DNA from: Streptomyces sp. Edi2
GTDB taxonomy: Bacteria; Actinomycetota; Actinomycetes; Streptomycetales; Streptomycetaceae
NCBI RefSeq assembly: GCF_040253635.1
Contig: NZ_JBEJGX010000003.1
Span: 2,604,001 to 2,668,000 of the forward strand
Direction of reading: 5' to 3'
DNA length: 64,000 nucleotides
The first letter of the stretch is position 1. Each line of letters begins with the position of its first letter. A program made the position numbers and the translations under genes. Below are positions 14,039 through 23,169 of the stretch, piece after piece. Below the pieces are notes generated by a model. That model was not told the origin of the DNA. It made no database searches and worked only from the letters and a program-made list of their open reading frames with translations.

Positions 14039-14566
14039 ATGAGTGACGCCGCCGCCCTCCGCCTCCCCTGGGCCGTCTCCGCGGAGCCGGTCGGCTCGCC
14101 GGCTGCCGAGGCGCTGCTGCGCGAGTACTACACCGAGGTGGCGGACCGCTACTTCGCGCTGCACGAGGGCCGCCGCTCGACTCCGGAGGAGATCGACGAG
14201 GGGGTGGCGGAGTACCCCAGCACCGATCTGACGCCGCCGCACGGCACGCTGCTGGTGGCGCGTCACGGCGAGGTGGTGGCGGGCTGCGTCGGCGTGCGGA
14301 TGCTGGACGCACGGACCGCGGAGCTCAAGCAGATGTTCGTACGGGCCGCCCGGCGCGGCCGGGGCGGTGCGGACGTGCTGCTCGCGGCCGCCGAGCGGGT
14401 CGCGGCGCAGCTGGGCGCCGAGCGGATCCGGCTGGACACCCGGCGGGATCTGGTGGAGGCCGTCGCGCTCTACCGGCGGCATGGCTTCGTGGAGATCGAT
14501 CCGTACCACGAGGACCCTTACGCGGAGATCTTCTTCGAGAAGCGGCTGGAGGGCGGGGGACGTTGA
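14039..14566 (+). CDS. GNAT-family N-acetyltransferase
   Basis: A 175-residue GNAT enzyme, which transfers acetyl from acetyl-CoA to an amine. Motif A is seen as LKQMFVRAARRGRGGADVLLAAAE (core R-G-R-G-G-A), and motif B as LYRRHGFVEIDPYHEDPYAEIFFEKRL. The substrate is not predictable. ATG 14039 gives MSDAAALRLPW; earlier frames run into the ABM gene. It is 67 bp downstream of the ABM gene and possibly co-transcribed. Confidence 0.85.
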   Translation: MSDAAALRLPWAVSAEPVGSPAAEALLREYYTEVADRYFALHEGRRSTPEEIDEGVAEYPSTDLTPPHGTLLVARHGEVVAGCVGVRMLDARTAELKQMFVRAARRGRGGADVLLAAAERVAAQLGAERIRLDTRRDLVEAVALYRRHGFVEIDPYHEDPYAEIFFEKRLEGGGR

Positions 14567-14684
14567 CCGGCCGGGAGGGTGCTGTGACTGAGCGCTCCAC
14601 CTGGGGGCTGAGCGTCCGAGTGGGCAGATCAGCACTTGAGTTGGCGGGCCTGAGAGGAACGGCTGGCCCAGGGCCTGTTCATGA

Positions 14685-16892
14685 TCAAGGTCTCCGACGG
14701 TGCCTGCGCTCGCGCCGTCCGTACAGCGCCGCGCAGACCCCTGCGGCGATTATCGCTCCGGGAGACGCGGTGCTCATGCCCAGGGGCAGCTCGCCCAGCC
14801 GCCACAGCATGTGGCAGGCGTCTGTGCCCGCCGCGCAGCTGACGAGGGCGATCTGCGCAGCCCAGCTGACCGTCGCGACAAGGCCGGCGCCGTAGGCGGC
14901 GAGGGTGGCCCGCGCGACAGGCAGCAGGGCGGGTCCGCGCCCGGCCCACAGGGCAGCCGTCAGCTGCGCGGCGGCGATCAGCGTCCAGAGCGCGGCCTGC
15001 GTACTCAGCAGTGCCACGGGGGTGAGGAGTACGGAGGCTGCCAGGCCAGTAGGGATGCCGAGCCGTGCCCACAGCCACCCGGGTGGCCTGACCGGACCGA
15101 ACTCACCGCGCACGGCTGCGGCCGACAGCCGCCAGGACCACCACCGTCCGGCGAGCGGAAGCATGCATGCGGCCGGGATCGCCAGCGATACCCAGGCGGT
15201 CGTGCTCACCTGACTCATGCGCTGTGCACTCAACAAGAGCACGACGGCACCGGGCCAATCCGGGGCCACGAACGAGGCGGCGTACAGCGTCCATTGGGGG
15301 AGTCTCAGCAAGTACAGCAACGCGGGCCATGTCCCTGCCGCAGAGAGAACCAGCACTGCGCACAGCAGCAGCCGCGACCTTCGGCTTTCGCACACTGCCA
15401 GGGTCCAGGCCGTTGCCACCCGCTCCAGCCAGCACACCACGCCCCAGCCTGCTGCAGCGCACAGGGCGGCGTAAGGCAGCACCATGGAGAGGCCGCGTCC
15501 GCTGACCATCACCGTCGAGGAGGCGAGTGTCGGGGAGAGGATGCGTGCCGTGCACAGGCCGAGCCCGAGACCGATCCCTGCTCTGCGCAGTGTGCGTTTC
15601 CGCTGTACCGAGCGCACTTCTCCGTGGCGCAGTCCGCGCGGTTCCGCACTGCTCCACACCGTCGCGGCCACCGCACCGACCAGGAGCAGCGTGGCCACGA
15701 AGGCAGCGACGGCCTCGGTCGCCGTGCTCACACCGGTCCCGCCGCCGAGCGGGCCCAGTTTCATCAGGTCGTACAGGTAGGCCGTGATCAGTCCGACTGC
15801 GAAGAGATCCAGTGGCGCGATGCGGACGTCCGCACTGGGCTGCGCAGCTGCGCGCGCACGCGTAGCGGGAGGGGGATGCACCTTGAGCAGGCGCCAGCAG
15901 CCGCGGGCGCCGCCCGCTGCGGCCGGTGGTCCGGTGCCATGGGCGAGTAGGCGCTGCAGCGGGGCTGCAGCGCCCAGCCACTTCACGGCCCGGGCATCAG
16001 CGTCCAGTTCGCGGCTCCTGAGGACGGCGTTGCGCAGCAGCAGGACCACTGCTCCCAGGAACAGGCCCCCCAAGCTGCCACTGATGGAGGAGGCGAGGAC
16101 GGCCGTCGGCACCGGCCCCATGGTCGGCGGCATCTGCACCGTCCCCGCAGACTCAGTGATCGCGCTGGTGCCGCTTAAGCCGGCCAGGATCAGGATCGGC
16201 ATCAGCGGCACGCAGCACCTGCAGACGAGCAACGTGAGGAATCCGATGTCCAGATCACGGTTGCGTACGTGGGCCAACTCGTGCAGTACCACCGTGTCGA
16301 AGGAGTCTCGATCGCGGGAGTAAAGCGTGAGCAGCCCACTGCTGAGGACCACATGACGCCTTCCGACCCGTCCGAAGGCGAGCCCCTGGACCCGCGGGTT
16401 GAGCGGCTCGACGAGGAAAGTGACCCGCCCCGCAACCCCCGCCTGCTCCACCAGGAAGGCCAGCCGGCACTCCACTTCCCGGTCTGCTGCTCCGGACAGC
16501 GCCACGTAGCCGCGGCGCCGCGTGCGCCACCCAGGCAGCAACCAGTAGGCGGCCGCGATCACGAGGACGAAGACCGCCGCAACCAGAACCGGCAGCAGCG
16601 ACCCCATCCCGGCGCGTGGGTCATGGCACAGCGAGGCGTCCACGTCCCCGGCCAAGCCAGCAGCGGCCCCCTCGCCGGACCGCCTGCGCGCGCCCTCCTC
16701 GACCGCCCGCTGGTGGCACTCGTAGAACGCGAGGATCTCATCCAGCCGCACGCTGCTGATAGCTACGCTGGAGACAGCTGTGGCGAACAGCGTGACCGCA
16801 TAGGCGGCGACCACAATCAGCAGGATGAACCGGATGGTCGTTCCCGTTGGGAGGGCGAAGGCGCGGGACGGGGTGAGCCTCGGACGCCTCAC
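14685..16892 (-). CDS. Membrane-bound M48-family zinc metalloprotease with a TTA codon
   Basis: A 735-residue polytopic protein. Helices lie near 20-45 and 97-120, followed by a cytoplasmic M48 peptidase core with the zinc site HELAH (204-208) and the third ligand region SRELDADARAVKWLG, then roughly ten more membrane segments. M48 proteins (HtpX/Ste24/BlaR-like) degrade membrane or signalling proteins; the long C-terminal membrane part is unlike HtpX. Leu239 is encoded by TTA (16178-16176), the rare codon read only by the bldA tRNA in Streptomyces, so expression is probably tied to development. The next gene upstream overlaps by four bases (ATGA), making a two-gene operon. Confidence 0.85.
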   Translation of the reverse strand: MRRPRLTPSRAFALPTGTTIRFILLIVVAAYAVTLFATAVSSVAISSVRLDEILAFYECHQRAVEEGARRRSGEGAAAGLAGDVDASLCHDPRAGMGSLLPVLVAAVFVLVIAAAYWLLPGWRTRRRGYVALSGAADREVECRLAFLVEQAGVAGRVTFLVEPLNPRVQGLAFGRVGRRHVVLSSGLLTLYSRDRDSFDTVVLHELAHVRNRDLDIGFLTLLVCRCCVPLMPILILAGLSGTSAITESAGTVQMPPTMGPVPTAVLASSISGSLGGLFLGAVVLLLRNAVLRSRELDADARAVKWLGAAAPLQRLLAHGTGPPAAAGGARGCWRLLKVHPPPATRARAAAQPSADVRIAPLDLFAVGLITAYLYDLMKLGPLGGGTGVSTATEAVAAFVATLLLVGAVAATVWSSAEPRGLRHGEVRSVQRKRTLRRAGIGLGLGLCTARILSPTLASSTVMVSGRGLSMVLPYAALCAAAGWGVVCWLERVATAWTLAVCESRRSRLLLCAVLVLSAAGTWPALLYLLRLPQWTLYAASFVAPDWPGAVVLLLSAQRMSQVSTTAWVSLAIPAACMLPLAGRWWSWRLSAAAVRGEFGPVRPPGWLWARLGIPTGLAASVLLTPVALLSTQAALWTLIAAAQLTAALWAGRGPALLPVARATLAAYGAGLVATVSWAAQIALVSCAAGTDACHMLWRLGELPLGMSTASPGAIIAAGVCAALYGRRERRHRRRP

Positions 16893-17482
16893 CCCGCCGC
16901 CTCGCCGCCGTCGTCAGTCTGGTCACAACGGCCGGTGGGCGCGTCCAGGGCCCCGCCCGCTCCTGTCCCTCCCGCCGAGGCTGTAGCCAGTTCCGCGACG
17001 ATTCCGTCCGCCACAGCCTGCGCCGTCGGTTCCGCGAGCCGCTGACGCAGTCCCGACTGCACGGCGAGTTGTCGCACCTGCGCGAGCTGATCTGGGGTGA
17101 GCGTCGGCAGCGGTTCCACGACCGCTCCCCGTACATCGCCACCACCTTCACCGCTTCGACGGCGGGCGCGCCACCGCTGCCACCACGCCCGCACCCCTTG
17201 TCCGGTGGCATTCACACCGCGCTCGACCAGCTCCTTGGCCAGATGGTCGCTCACCTTCGCCGCCACCGCGAGCACTGCGGTGGTAAGCACCACCGCAGCA
17301 CCCTCCAGCCCCAGCCCGAGCGGCTCCGCCCGTCGCATCGCTCGCTGCCGCTGCGCCTCCGACGCAGCGAGGTATGCCTGGGACACCACCGCGAACTGTG
17401 GTAATTCGTCCGGCACGACGTCCTGCACGGCCCTTCGGGCCAATTGCACCGTCCAGGCCGGTCTTCCCCCGCCTCCGGTCAT
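16889..17482 (-). CDS. Hypothetical protein coupled to the M48 protease
   Basis: A 197-residue protein not recognised as a named family. One hydrophobic segment (LGLGLEGAAVVLTTAVLAVAAKV, about residues 54-76) is followed by a basic stretch (WWQRWRARRRSGEG). The C-terminal part is helical and Ala/Gln-rich (LTPDQLAQVRQLAVQSGLRQRLAEPTAQAVADGIV). It precedes the M48 gene and overlaps it by four bases (ATGA), so the two are very likely made together. It could be an activator, substrate or inhibitor of the protease. The ATG at 17482 has a G-rich site upstream. Confidence 0.7.
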   Translation of the reverse strand: MTGGGGRPAWTVQLARRAVQDVVPDELPQFAVVSQAYLAASEAQRQRAMRRAEPLGLGLEGAAVVLTTAVLAVAAKVSDHLAKELVERGVNATGQGVRAWWQRWRARRRSGEGGGDVRGAVVEPLPTLTPDQLAQVRQLAVQSGLRQRLAEPTAQAVADGIVAELATASAGGTGAGGALDAPTGRCDQTDDGGEAAG

Positions 17483-17876
17483 CCGCCCCCCTGCTCCTCC
17501 AACTCCATGGTCCCGCCGCAAAAATAGGCGCGGACCGCGAAATCCTCCCCGAATACCCCAGTTTCGCCGTCCGTCTGTCCACGGAGACGGACACCGAGCC
17601 ACGGGGCACTGCCTGTGGTCAGCTTGCCCCACGGGAGACCTGCTCACGCCGTACAACAAACGGGATCAGGGCCGCGTGCATGGCGGCAGTACGCTGGACG
17701 AGCGCTGCAGTTGGCGAACCTCGCCAGTTGAAGCGCTCAGTCACAGGTGCGGTGCCGCCGTCAGCTCCGTGCCGGATGTGCGCACACCTCTCACCTTCCC
17801 CGGGCGCCGACCCTCGACGGCGGCCTTGAGCCGCCGAGCCGGCGGCCCTGAGCCGGTAACTCGCCTTCGGATGTGT
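17483..17876. other. 394-bp gene-free gap
   Basis: The spacer lies between the DHA2 exporter gene's stop and the start of the M48 operon, both on the minus strand. It should hold the M48 operon promoter on the minus strand and the exporter terminator. No clear -35/-10 pair, repeat or stem longer than 8 bp was found by eye. Composition is slightly less GC-rich than the neighbouring genes. Confidence 0.4.
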
Positions 17877-19955
17877 TCACTTCGCCAGGTCCGGTGGCTG
17901 TGGCGTGTGCGGTGGGGTGCGGGGCAGCGGCCGGCGGGCGGCGCCGTGATGGGGCTCCTCCGCGTCCGAGCCGCACAGCTGCTCCGTCAGCTCCCGGACG
18001 AGTGCGGTGAGATCGGTGGGCCGGTCCTGGGTCCACCAGTCGCCCAGCATCTCCGCGAGCGACTGCCGGCGGGCCGCCGCGAGCCGGTCGGCAGTCTCCC
18101 GTCCGCTGCCGGTGAGCCGCAGGAACCGCCCGTCACGGGTGGCGAGTCCGCGCTCCTCGATCTGGTGGATGCTCTCGGCGAGCACCCCGGGCGGGACGGT
18201 GCTGCACTCGGCGAGCAGCGCCGGTTCCACCGCGCCGTGGCGGTTGATGCGCAGGATCAGCCAGCCGGCCGCCGGTCTGAGGTCCAGCCCGGCCCGGGCG
18301 ATGATCTTCTCGTAGATGCGCTTACGGCCTTCCCTGCTGCCGAGTTTGGACAGCGCGCGGGCGCATTCGTCGTGTGAGGACCGCTCGACGGGGTTGGAGG
18401 AGAGCACCTCGCTGGTGTCGGGGGCGGTGACGCTGCTGCGCAGTGGCTCCTCCTTGAGGAACCAGGCCAGCACGAACGCGGCCAGGACGACCGGGACGGC
18501 GTAGAGGAAGACATCGGTGATCGAGACGGCGTAGGCGTTGAGGACCCCGGCGGCCTGCCCGGACGGCAGCCGGGCGACGGTCCGCGGATCCTCGGCGATC
18601 CTGGACGGGTCGACGCCCGGCGGCAGGTGCGCTCCGGCGACGGCGTCGGCGATCCGCGGCCGGAGCCGGCTGGTGAAGAGCGTGCCGAAGAGGGACACCC
18701 CGAACGAGGCGCCGATGGAGCGGAAGAACGTGGCGCCGGAGGTGGCGACGCCCAGGTCCCGGTAGGGGACGGCGTTCTGCGCGATGAGCACCAGCACCTG
18801 CATGACCAGCCCGAGCCCGAAGCCGAAGACGAAGAGGCAGGCGCTCATCCCCGCGACGCCGCTGGACGGTTCGAGCCGGTGCAGGAGCAGCAGCCCCAGC
18901 GCCGTGACGCCGGTGCCGGCGATCGGGAAGACCTTGTAGTGGCCCGTGTGGCTGACGAGCTGCCCGGAGCCGGTGGAGGCGAGCAGCATGCCGACCACCA
19001 TCGGCAGCATGTGCACCCCGGACATGGTCGGCGTCACCCCCTGCACGACCTGCAGGAACGTCGGCAGATACGTCATCGATCCGAACATCGCGAAGCCCAC
19101 GACGAAGCCGATGGCGGCGGTCAGCGTAAAGGTGCGGCTGCGGAACAGACGCAGCGGCAGGACGGGTTCGGCGGCCCGGCGCTCGACGACGAGGAACGCG
19201 CCCAGCAGTACGACGCCCAGGACGCCGCATCCCACGATCTGCCACGAGGCCCAGGGGTAGGTGACACCACCGAGCGAGGTCATCAGGACGAGGCAGGCGG
19301 CGACCGCGGCGATCAGGGCGGTGCCCCGGTAGTCGATCAGGTGCGGGGTGCGGCGGCGCGGGATGTGCAGCACGGCGGCGATGACGGCGAGCGCGACGAT
19401 GCCGACGGGGACGTTGATGTAGAACACCCAGCGCCAGCTGAGGTGGTCCACGAACAGCCCGCCGAGCAGCGGCCCGAGGACGCTGCTACCGCCGAAGACG
19501 GCGCCGAACAGGCCCTGGTACTTCCCGCGTTCGCGGGGCGGCACGATATCGCCGACGATCGCCATCGACAGCACGATCAGGCCGCCGCCGCCCAGCCCCT
19601 GGAGGGCCCGGAAGGCGACCAGCTGGCCCATGTTCTGCGCGATGCCGCACAGCACCGATCCGATCAGGAAGATCACGATGGCGGTCTGGAACAGCTTCTT
19701 GCGGCCGTACTGGTCACCGAGCTTGCCCCACAGGGGAGTCGCGGCCGTCGAGGCCAGGAGGTAGGCGGTGACCACCCAGGAGAGGTGGTCGAGGCCGCCG
19801 AGCTCGCTGACGATCGTGGGCAGCGCGGTGGCGACGATGGTCTGGTCGAGCGCCGCGATGAGCAGGCCGAGCAGCAGCGCGCCGATCGCGACGAGGATCG
19901 TCCGCCGTGCCCCCTCCTCGCGTGGAGCGGCAGGAGCGCCGGTGTCCTGCGCCAT
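17877..19955 (-). CDS. DHA2-family MFS drug exporter with C-terminal MarR-like winged-helix domain
   Basis: A 692-residue protein. Residues 1-510 form a fourteen-helix exporter of the EmrB/QacA type: [19 protein letters not shown] in helix 1, [14 protein letters not shown] in loop 2-3, and [22 protein letters not shown] as motif C. Residues about 520-665 form a soluble helical domain that reads like a MarR winged helix ([50 protein letters not shown]). Fusion of a drug pump to a DNA-binding-like domain is unusual in bacteria generally, though similar long forms occur in Streptomyces. The domain might bind DNA or act only as a ligand-sensing cap. It ends in a Pro/Thr tail. It is divergent from the peptidoglycan-binding gene. 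Confidence 0.85.
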   Translation of the reverse strand: MAQDTGAPAAPREEGARRTILVAIGALLLGLLIAALDQTIVATALPTIVSELGGLDHLSWVVTAYLLASTAATPLWGKLGDQYGRKKLFQTAIVIFLIGSVLCGIAQNMGQLVAFRALQGLGGGGLIVLSMAIVGDIVPPRERGKYQGLFGAVFGGSSVLGPLLGGLFVDHLSWRWVFYINVPVGIVALAVIAAVLHIPRRRTPHLIDYRGTALIAAVAACLVLMTSLGGVTYPWASWQIVGCGVLGVVLLGAFLVVERRAAEPVLPLRLFRSRTFTLTAAIGFVVGFAMFGSMTYLPTFLQVVQGVTPTMSGVHMLPMVVGMLLASTGSGQLVSHTGHYKVFPIAGTGVTALGLLLLHRLEPSSGVAGMSACLFVFGFGLGLVMQVLVLIAQNAVPYRDLGVATSGATFFRSIGASFGVSLFGTLFTSRLRPRIADAVAGAHLPPGVDPSRIAEDPRTVARLPSGQAAGVLNAYAVSITDVFLYAVPVVLAAFVLAWFLKEEPLRSSVTAPDTSEVLSSNPVERSSHDECARALSKLGSREGRKRIYEKIIARAGLDLRPAAGWLILRINRHGAVEPALLAECSTVPPGVLAESIHQIEERGLATRDGRFLRLTGSGRETADRLAAARRQSLAEMLGDWWTQDRPTDLTALVRELTEQLCGSDAEEPHHGAARRPLPRTPPHTPQPPDLAK

Positions 19956-20256
19956 GAGCGTCTCCCTCTGTTCCGCTCCTTCGGTTTGGCTCCCGCTGTT
20001 CCGCCAGGCCGCCCTTTCCGTCGCGGGTCGTCCTTTCCGTCGCGGTGGTCATTCCGTCGCGTCGCGGAGCTTCCTTCGGGCTCCTCCCATCCTGGGCGGT
20101 TCGGCCGGATATGGCCCGCCGGGCGGCGTTCGGCATCCGGGGCCGTTCGGGGGACACCCGGGGTATGCCGTACGGATGTCTTCGAGCGCCTGCGCGAACG
20201 GGTGCGCCCTTTGGATAATCGCTGCCGCTTCGATGCCTCCAGGGAGGGGACCGCTC
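19956..20256. other. 301-bp divergent promoter region
   Basis: The region lies between the exporter (minus) and the peptidoglycan-binding protein (plus). Near 20031-20060, CTTTCCGTCGCGG occurs twice and a shortened form follows, giving short direct repeats close to the exporter start. A TTTGGATAATCG patch at about 20209-20220 is the most AT-rich part and could contain a -10 for the plus-strand gene. No clear long palindrome is present. Confidence 0.4.
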
Positions 20257-21345
20257 GTGACGGCACCGATATGCCCGCACTGCTCTGCCCCCGTACGCGG
20301 CCACGGCCGGCCGGCCTGCCTGTGCGCGGCGGTCGGTGCGGACGGCTTTGATCCGCTGCGCGTTCGGCCGTACGTGTCACTGCCCGGCGACACGGACGGG
20401 GAGGGGGACAGGGACGAGGGCGTGGGCGAGGACACGGGCGCCGGCGCGCGGGAGGTCTACGGCGGGCCGGACGCCACCTTTGTGAGCCGGGGCGACCGGC
20501 TGGACGACTTACCCGGAGTGGACGCCGCCGTGCACCGGGCGGACAGTCCCGTACCCGCGGAAGGCCCCGTGACCACGGAAGGCCCCATGACTGCGGAAGG
20601 CCCCGTACCCTCGCAAGGCTTCACACCCGCCGACGGCTTCACGGCGACCCCCGCTTCCGCGGCCTCCCGGACGTGCAGTGCCTCGGAAGGGACACCGGCC
20701 ACCGGCGCCTCCCCCTCCGCTCCCGGCCGTCGGCGTGCTCTGCCCGCCGTACTCGCGGCCGCCGGGGCCGCGCTGGCCGCCGCCGCGGTCCTGATCACCA
20801 CCGATGCCCTGTCCGGCGACACCCGGGACCGGGCGGCGAGGCCCGACCACGGCGCCGCCTCCCCCGACGCCGGCCTCCCCAGCGACGACGCCTCCGCCCC
20901 CGCGCGGGACAGCGCCGCCCCCTCCCGCTCCGCGGTGCGCACCCCGTCGCCGGGCGCGACCGGCCTCCCCCGCCCCACGGCCGGCGGGAACCGCTACCGG
21001 ACCGGCGGGCCACCTGCCCCCGCCCCCACCCGGGCCTCCGGCAGCGTCACTCATTTCCCGACACGCTCCCCCGGAAGGGGAACCCCCAGCGCCCCGCCCA
21101 CGGGGCCGATCGTGCTGCGCGAAGGGGCGGGCGGCCCGGAAGTGGCCGAACTGCAGGAGCGGCTGCGGCAACTGGCTCTCTACGCGGGCCCGGACGACGG
21201 CCACTACGGCACGGCGGTGCAGGCCGCCGTATCGCGCTACCAGCGGGCCTACGGGGTGACGGGTGACCGGGACGGCGTCTACGGCGCGCCGACCCGGGCA
21301 TCCCTGGAGTCCCGCACCCGCGAGCCGGAAAGCGGCACGTCCTGA
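20257..21345 (+). CDS. Peptidoglycan-binding membrane protein with N-terminal zinc-ribbon-like motif
   Basis: A 362-residue protein. The N-terminus has CPHCSAPVRGHGRPACLC, a zinc-ribbon-like cysteine pattern, followed by an acidic and then repetitive Pro/Glu region (EGPVTTEGPMTAEGPVPSQG). One membrane helix follows (ALPAVLAAAGAALAAAAVLI, about residues 165-184), then a Ser/Ala/Pro-rich exterior linker. The C-terminal 80 residues are a PG_binding_1 domain (VLREGAGGPEVAELQERLRQL, YGTAVQAAVSRYQRAYGVTGDR, YGAPTRASLES). The protein would tether a cytoplasmic zinc module to the cell wall. GTG 20257 is chosen because AGGGAGGGGA ends seven bases upstream. Confidence 0.8.
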   Translation: MTAPICPHCSAPVRGHGRPACLCAAVGADGFDPLRVRPYVSLPGDTDGEGDRDEGVGEDTGAGAREVYGGPDATFVSRGDRLDDLPGVDAAVHRADSPVPAEGPVTTEGPMTAEGPVPSQGFTPADGFTATPASAASRTCSASEGTPATGASPSAPGRRRALPAVLAAAGAALAAAAVLITTDALSGDTRDRAARPDHGAASPDAGLPSDDASAPARDSAAPSRSAVRTPSPGATGLPRPTAGGNRYRTGGPPAPAPTRASGSVTHFPTRSPGRGTPSAPPTGPIVLREGAGGPEVAELQERLRQLALYAGPDDGHYGTAVQAAVSRYQRAYGVTGDRDGVYGAPTRASLESRTREPESGTS

Positions 21346-21418
21346 TCCGGTGAGCCGGAGGGCGGCCCGTCTGATCCGGCGAGCCGGCCCCGACGGATCA
21401 GGGCGCTGACCAGCCCGG

Positions 21419-21497
21419 TTGTCGACACCCGGATGCGTTTTGTATCGTGAAGGAACAAAGTGGTTCCGCCCGCACTCCCTGACCGGCGGGCGGAACC
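21419..21497 (+). promoter_or_regulatory. Promoter-like pair and leader hairpin before the HAD phosphatase gene
   Basis: A TTGTCG (21419-21424) and TATCGT (21443-21448) pair with an 18-bp spacer resembles a vegetative promoter. Starting about 14 bases further, perfect 12-bp arms GGTTCCGCCCGC (21462-21473) and its complement (21486-21497) enclose a 12-base loop, followed by GCTTGTGTTCTTC. The hairpin would form near the 5' end of the transcript, about 115 bases before the start codon. It could be an attenuator or the end of the upstream transcript. Three CCATCCGTA/CCGTCCGCATA-type repeats follow to 21580. Confidence 0.5.
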
Positions 21498-21612
21498 GCT
21501 TGTGTTCTTCGTGCGATCCGCACCGTCCGCATACGGCGGCACCATCCGTATGACCGTCCGCATACGCGGCACCATCCGTACACGTATGCCCGTAGCGCTC
21601 AGGAGCCCGCCG

Positions 21613-22275
21613 ATGCCGGCCACCACCACGCTCACCGCCCGCGCCCTGCTGCTGGACATGGACAGCACGATCGTGAACTCCGAGGCGGTCGTCGAGCGCT
21701 GCTGGCGCCGCTGGGCCGACGAGCAGGGGCTGGACGCGGACGAGGTCCTCAAGATCGTCCACGGCCGGCAGGGCTGGGCCACCATGGCCGCGCTGCTGCC
21801 GGACCGCCCCATGGAACGCAACCTGGCCGACAACCGCCGGATGCTGGCGCAGGAGACCTCCGACACGGACGGCGTGGTGCCGGTGCCCGGCGCGCCCGCC
21901 TTCATGGCCGCCCTCGCCACCCTCCCGCACGCCCTGGTGACCTCCGCCGACATCCCGCTCTCCGACGCGCGGATGGGCGCGGCGGGGCTGCCCATGCCCG
22001 CCGTGCGGATCACGGCGGAGAGCGTGAGCGCCAGCAAGCCCGACCCGGAGGGCTTCCTCAAGGGCGCGGCCGAGCTGGGTTACGCGCCCGAGGACTGCCT
22101 GGTCTTCGAGGACTCCGAGGCCGGCATCGAGGCGGGCCGGGCGGCCGGCATGCGGGTGGTCGGCGTCGGCGACCGGGCCGCGGCTTTCGCCCCCACCGTG
22201 CAGGTGCGCGACCTCACCGGCGTCCGCGTCGAGGCACTGGCGGACGGCGTGATCGCGGTGCATCTCACGAGCTGA
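21613..22275 (+). CDS. HAD-family sugar-phosphatase-like hydrolase
   Basis: A 220-residue HAD phosphatase with a helical cap (subfamily IA). Motif I is LLLDMDSTIVNSE with the nucleophile Asp, motif II is LVTSADIP, the Lys is in SASKPDPEGFL, and motif IV is LVFEDSEAGIEAG. These enzymes dephosphorylate sugar phosphates such as 2-deoxyglucose-6-phosphate or act as beta-phosphoglucomutase relatives. ATG 21613 is preceded by AGGAG with seven bases between. It appears monocistronic, converging on the UPF0016 gene; CCCGGG arms at about 22317-22332 may terminate transcription in the gap. Confidence 0.9.
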   Translation: MPATTTLTARALLLDMDSTIVNSEAVVERCWRRWADEQGLDADEVLKIVHGRQGWATMAALLPDRPMERNLADNRRMLAQETSDTDGVVPVPGAPAFMAALATLPHALVTSADIPLSDARMGAAGLPMPAVRITAESVSASKPDPEGFLKGAAELGYAPEDCLVFEDSEAGIEAGRAAGMRVVGVGDRAAAFAPTVQVRDLTGVRVEALADGVIAVHLTS

Positions 22276-22362
22276 GCCCCCGCGCGGGGCGAAGAGGGCG
22301 GAGGGCGGAGTGAGCCCCCGGGCGCCCCCGGGAGCCCCCGCCCGCCCCGTCCCGCGTACGAC

Positions 22363-22944
22363 TCAGCCCGAAACCGCCTCGTACAGACTGAAGCCCGCCA
22401 GCACCAGCATCACACCCGCCGCGATCTTGGTGATGAGCTTCAGCGGCACGTACTTCATGAGCGTCCGGCCGCCCAGGATGCCCAGGCCGGCCACCGCCCA
22501 CAGGGCCAGGACGGCGCCGGTGCCGACCGAGAGCGGGTCGTCGTAACGGGCCGCGAGGTTGGCGGTCATGATCTGGGTCAGATCACCGAACTCGGCGACC
22601 AGGATCATCATGAAACCCGCCCCGGAGACCTTCCAGAAGCTCTGGTCGGCGGGCTTCTTCACTTCTTCCTCGTCGTCGTCCTTCCTGAACAGCAGCACGG
22701 CGGCGCCCGCCAGGAAGAGGACACCGACCACGCCCTGGACCCAGCGGTGCGGGAGCAGCGTCAGCACGCTGCCCGCGGCGATGGCGAGCGCCACATGCAC
22801 CAGGAAGGCCGCGGCGACGCCTGCGAAGACGTACGACGCGCGGTAGCGGGTGCCGAGCATCAGCCCGGCGAGGGCGGTCTTGTCGGGCAGTTCGGCGAGG
22901 AAGACGACGCCGAAGACGACTGCGGCGACGGTAAGGCTGAACAC
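22363..22944 (-). CDS. TMEM165/GDT1 (UPF0016) family manganese exporter
   Basis: A 193-residue membrane protein with six helices arranged as two related halves. Each half should carry an E-x-G-D-(K/R)-(T/S) motif. Here they read AELPDKTALAG and AEFGDLTQIM, so the first has Pro in place of Gly and the second has Leu in place of Lys/Arg, as in several bacterial Mn exporters (MneA-like). The family moves Mn2+ or Ca2+ out of the cytosol. A charged loop (RKDDDEEEVKKPAD) connects the halves. The start is GTG 22944 with GAGG upstream. A probable manganese riboswitch lies in the leader, fitting an exporter induced by excess Mn. Confidence 0.88.
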   Translation of the reverse strand: MFSLTVAAVVFGVVFLAELPDKTALAGLMLGTRYRASYVFAGVAAAFLVHVALAIAAGSVLTLLPHRWVQGVVGVLFLAGAAVLLFRKDDDEEEVKKPADQSFWKVSGAGFMMILVAEFGDLTQIMTANLAARYDDPLSVGTGAVLALWAVAGLGILGGRTLMKYVPLKLITKIAAGVMLVLAGFSLYEAVSG

Positions 22945-23000
22945 GGGGCGGGATACCTCGATCGGTCGGGCCGCACCAAAGGGGCCCGGAAGAGGGTTCG

Positions 23001-23110
23001 CTTCGGCACGGCAGCGTCAGACACTGCGGCCGAAGGTCTCGCTGGCTCGGTACGCGTACGTACCGGGCTCCGGGCGCCGGCTCCCCCGTCTCCCAGCGCC
23101 GGTCAGGCGC
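23001..23110 (-). promoter_or_regulatory. Probable yybP-ykoY (Mn2+) riboswitch upstream of the UPF0016 gene
   Basis: On the minus strand the leader contains GGGGGAGCCGGC (near 23088-23077) and GCGAGACCTTCGGC (23042-23029). These resemble the GGGGAGUAGC and GCGAGACC elements of the yybP-ykoY aptamer, with a GGTACG/CGTACC hairpin between. Immediately 3', GCCGAAG (23007-23001) can pair with the CTTCGGC of the aptamer's closing strand and form an alternative hairpin, a plausible expression platform. The associated gene is a known regulon member in actinobacteria. The P1 pairing is imperfect by eye, so this is a probable rather than certain call. Confidence 0.6.
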
Positions 23111-23169
23111 TCCGCCAAGAATGGCGGCCGGGTAACGGGAGGGCAGTATGTCGACGGTCCGGCAGAGAG

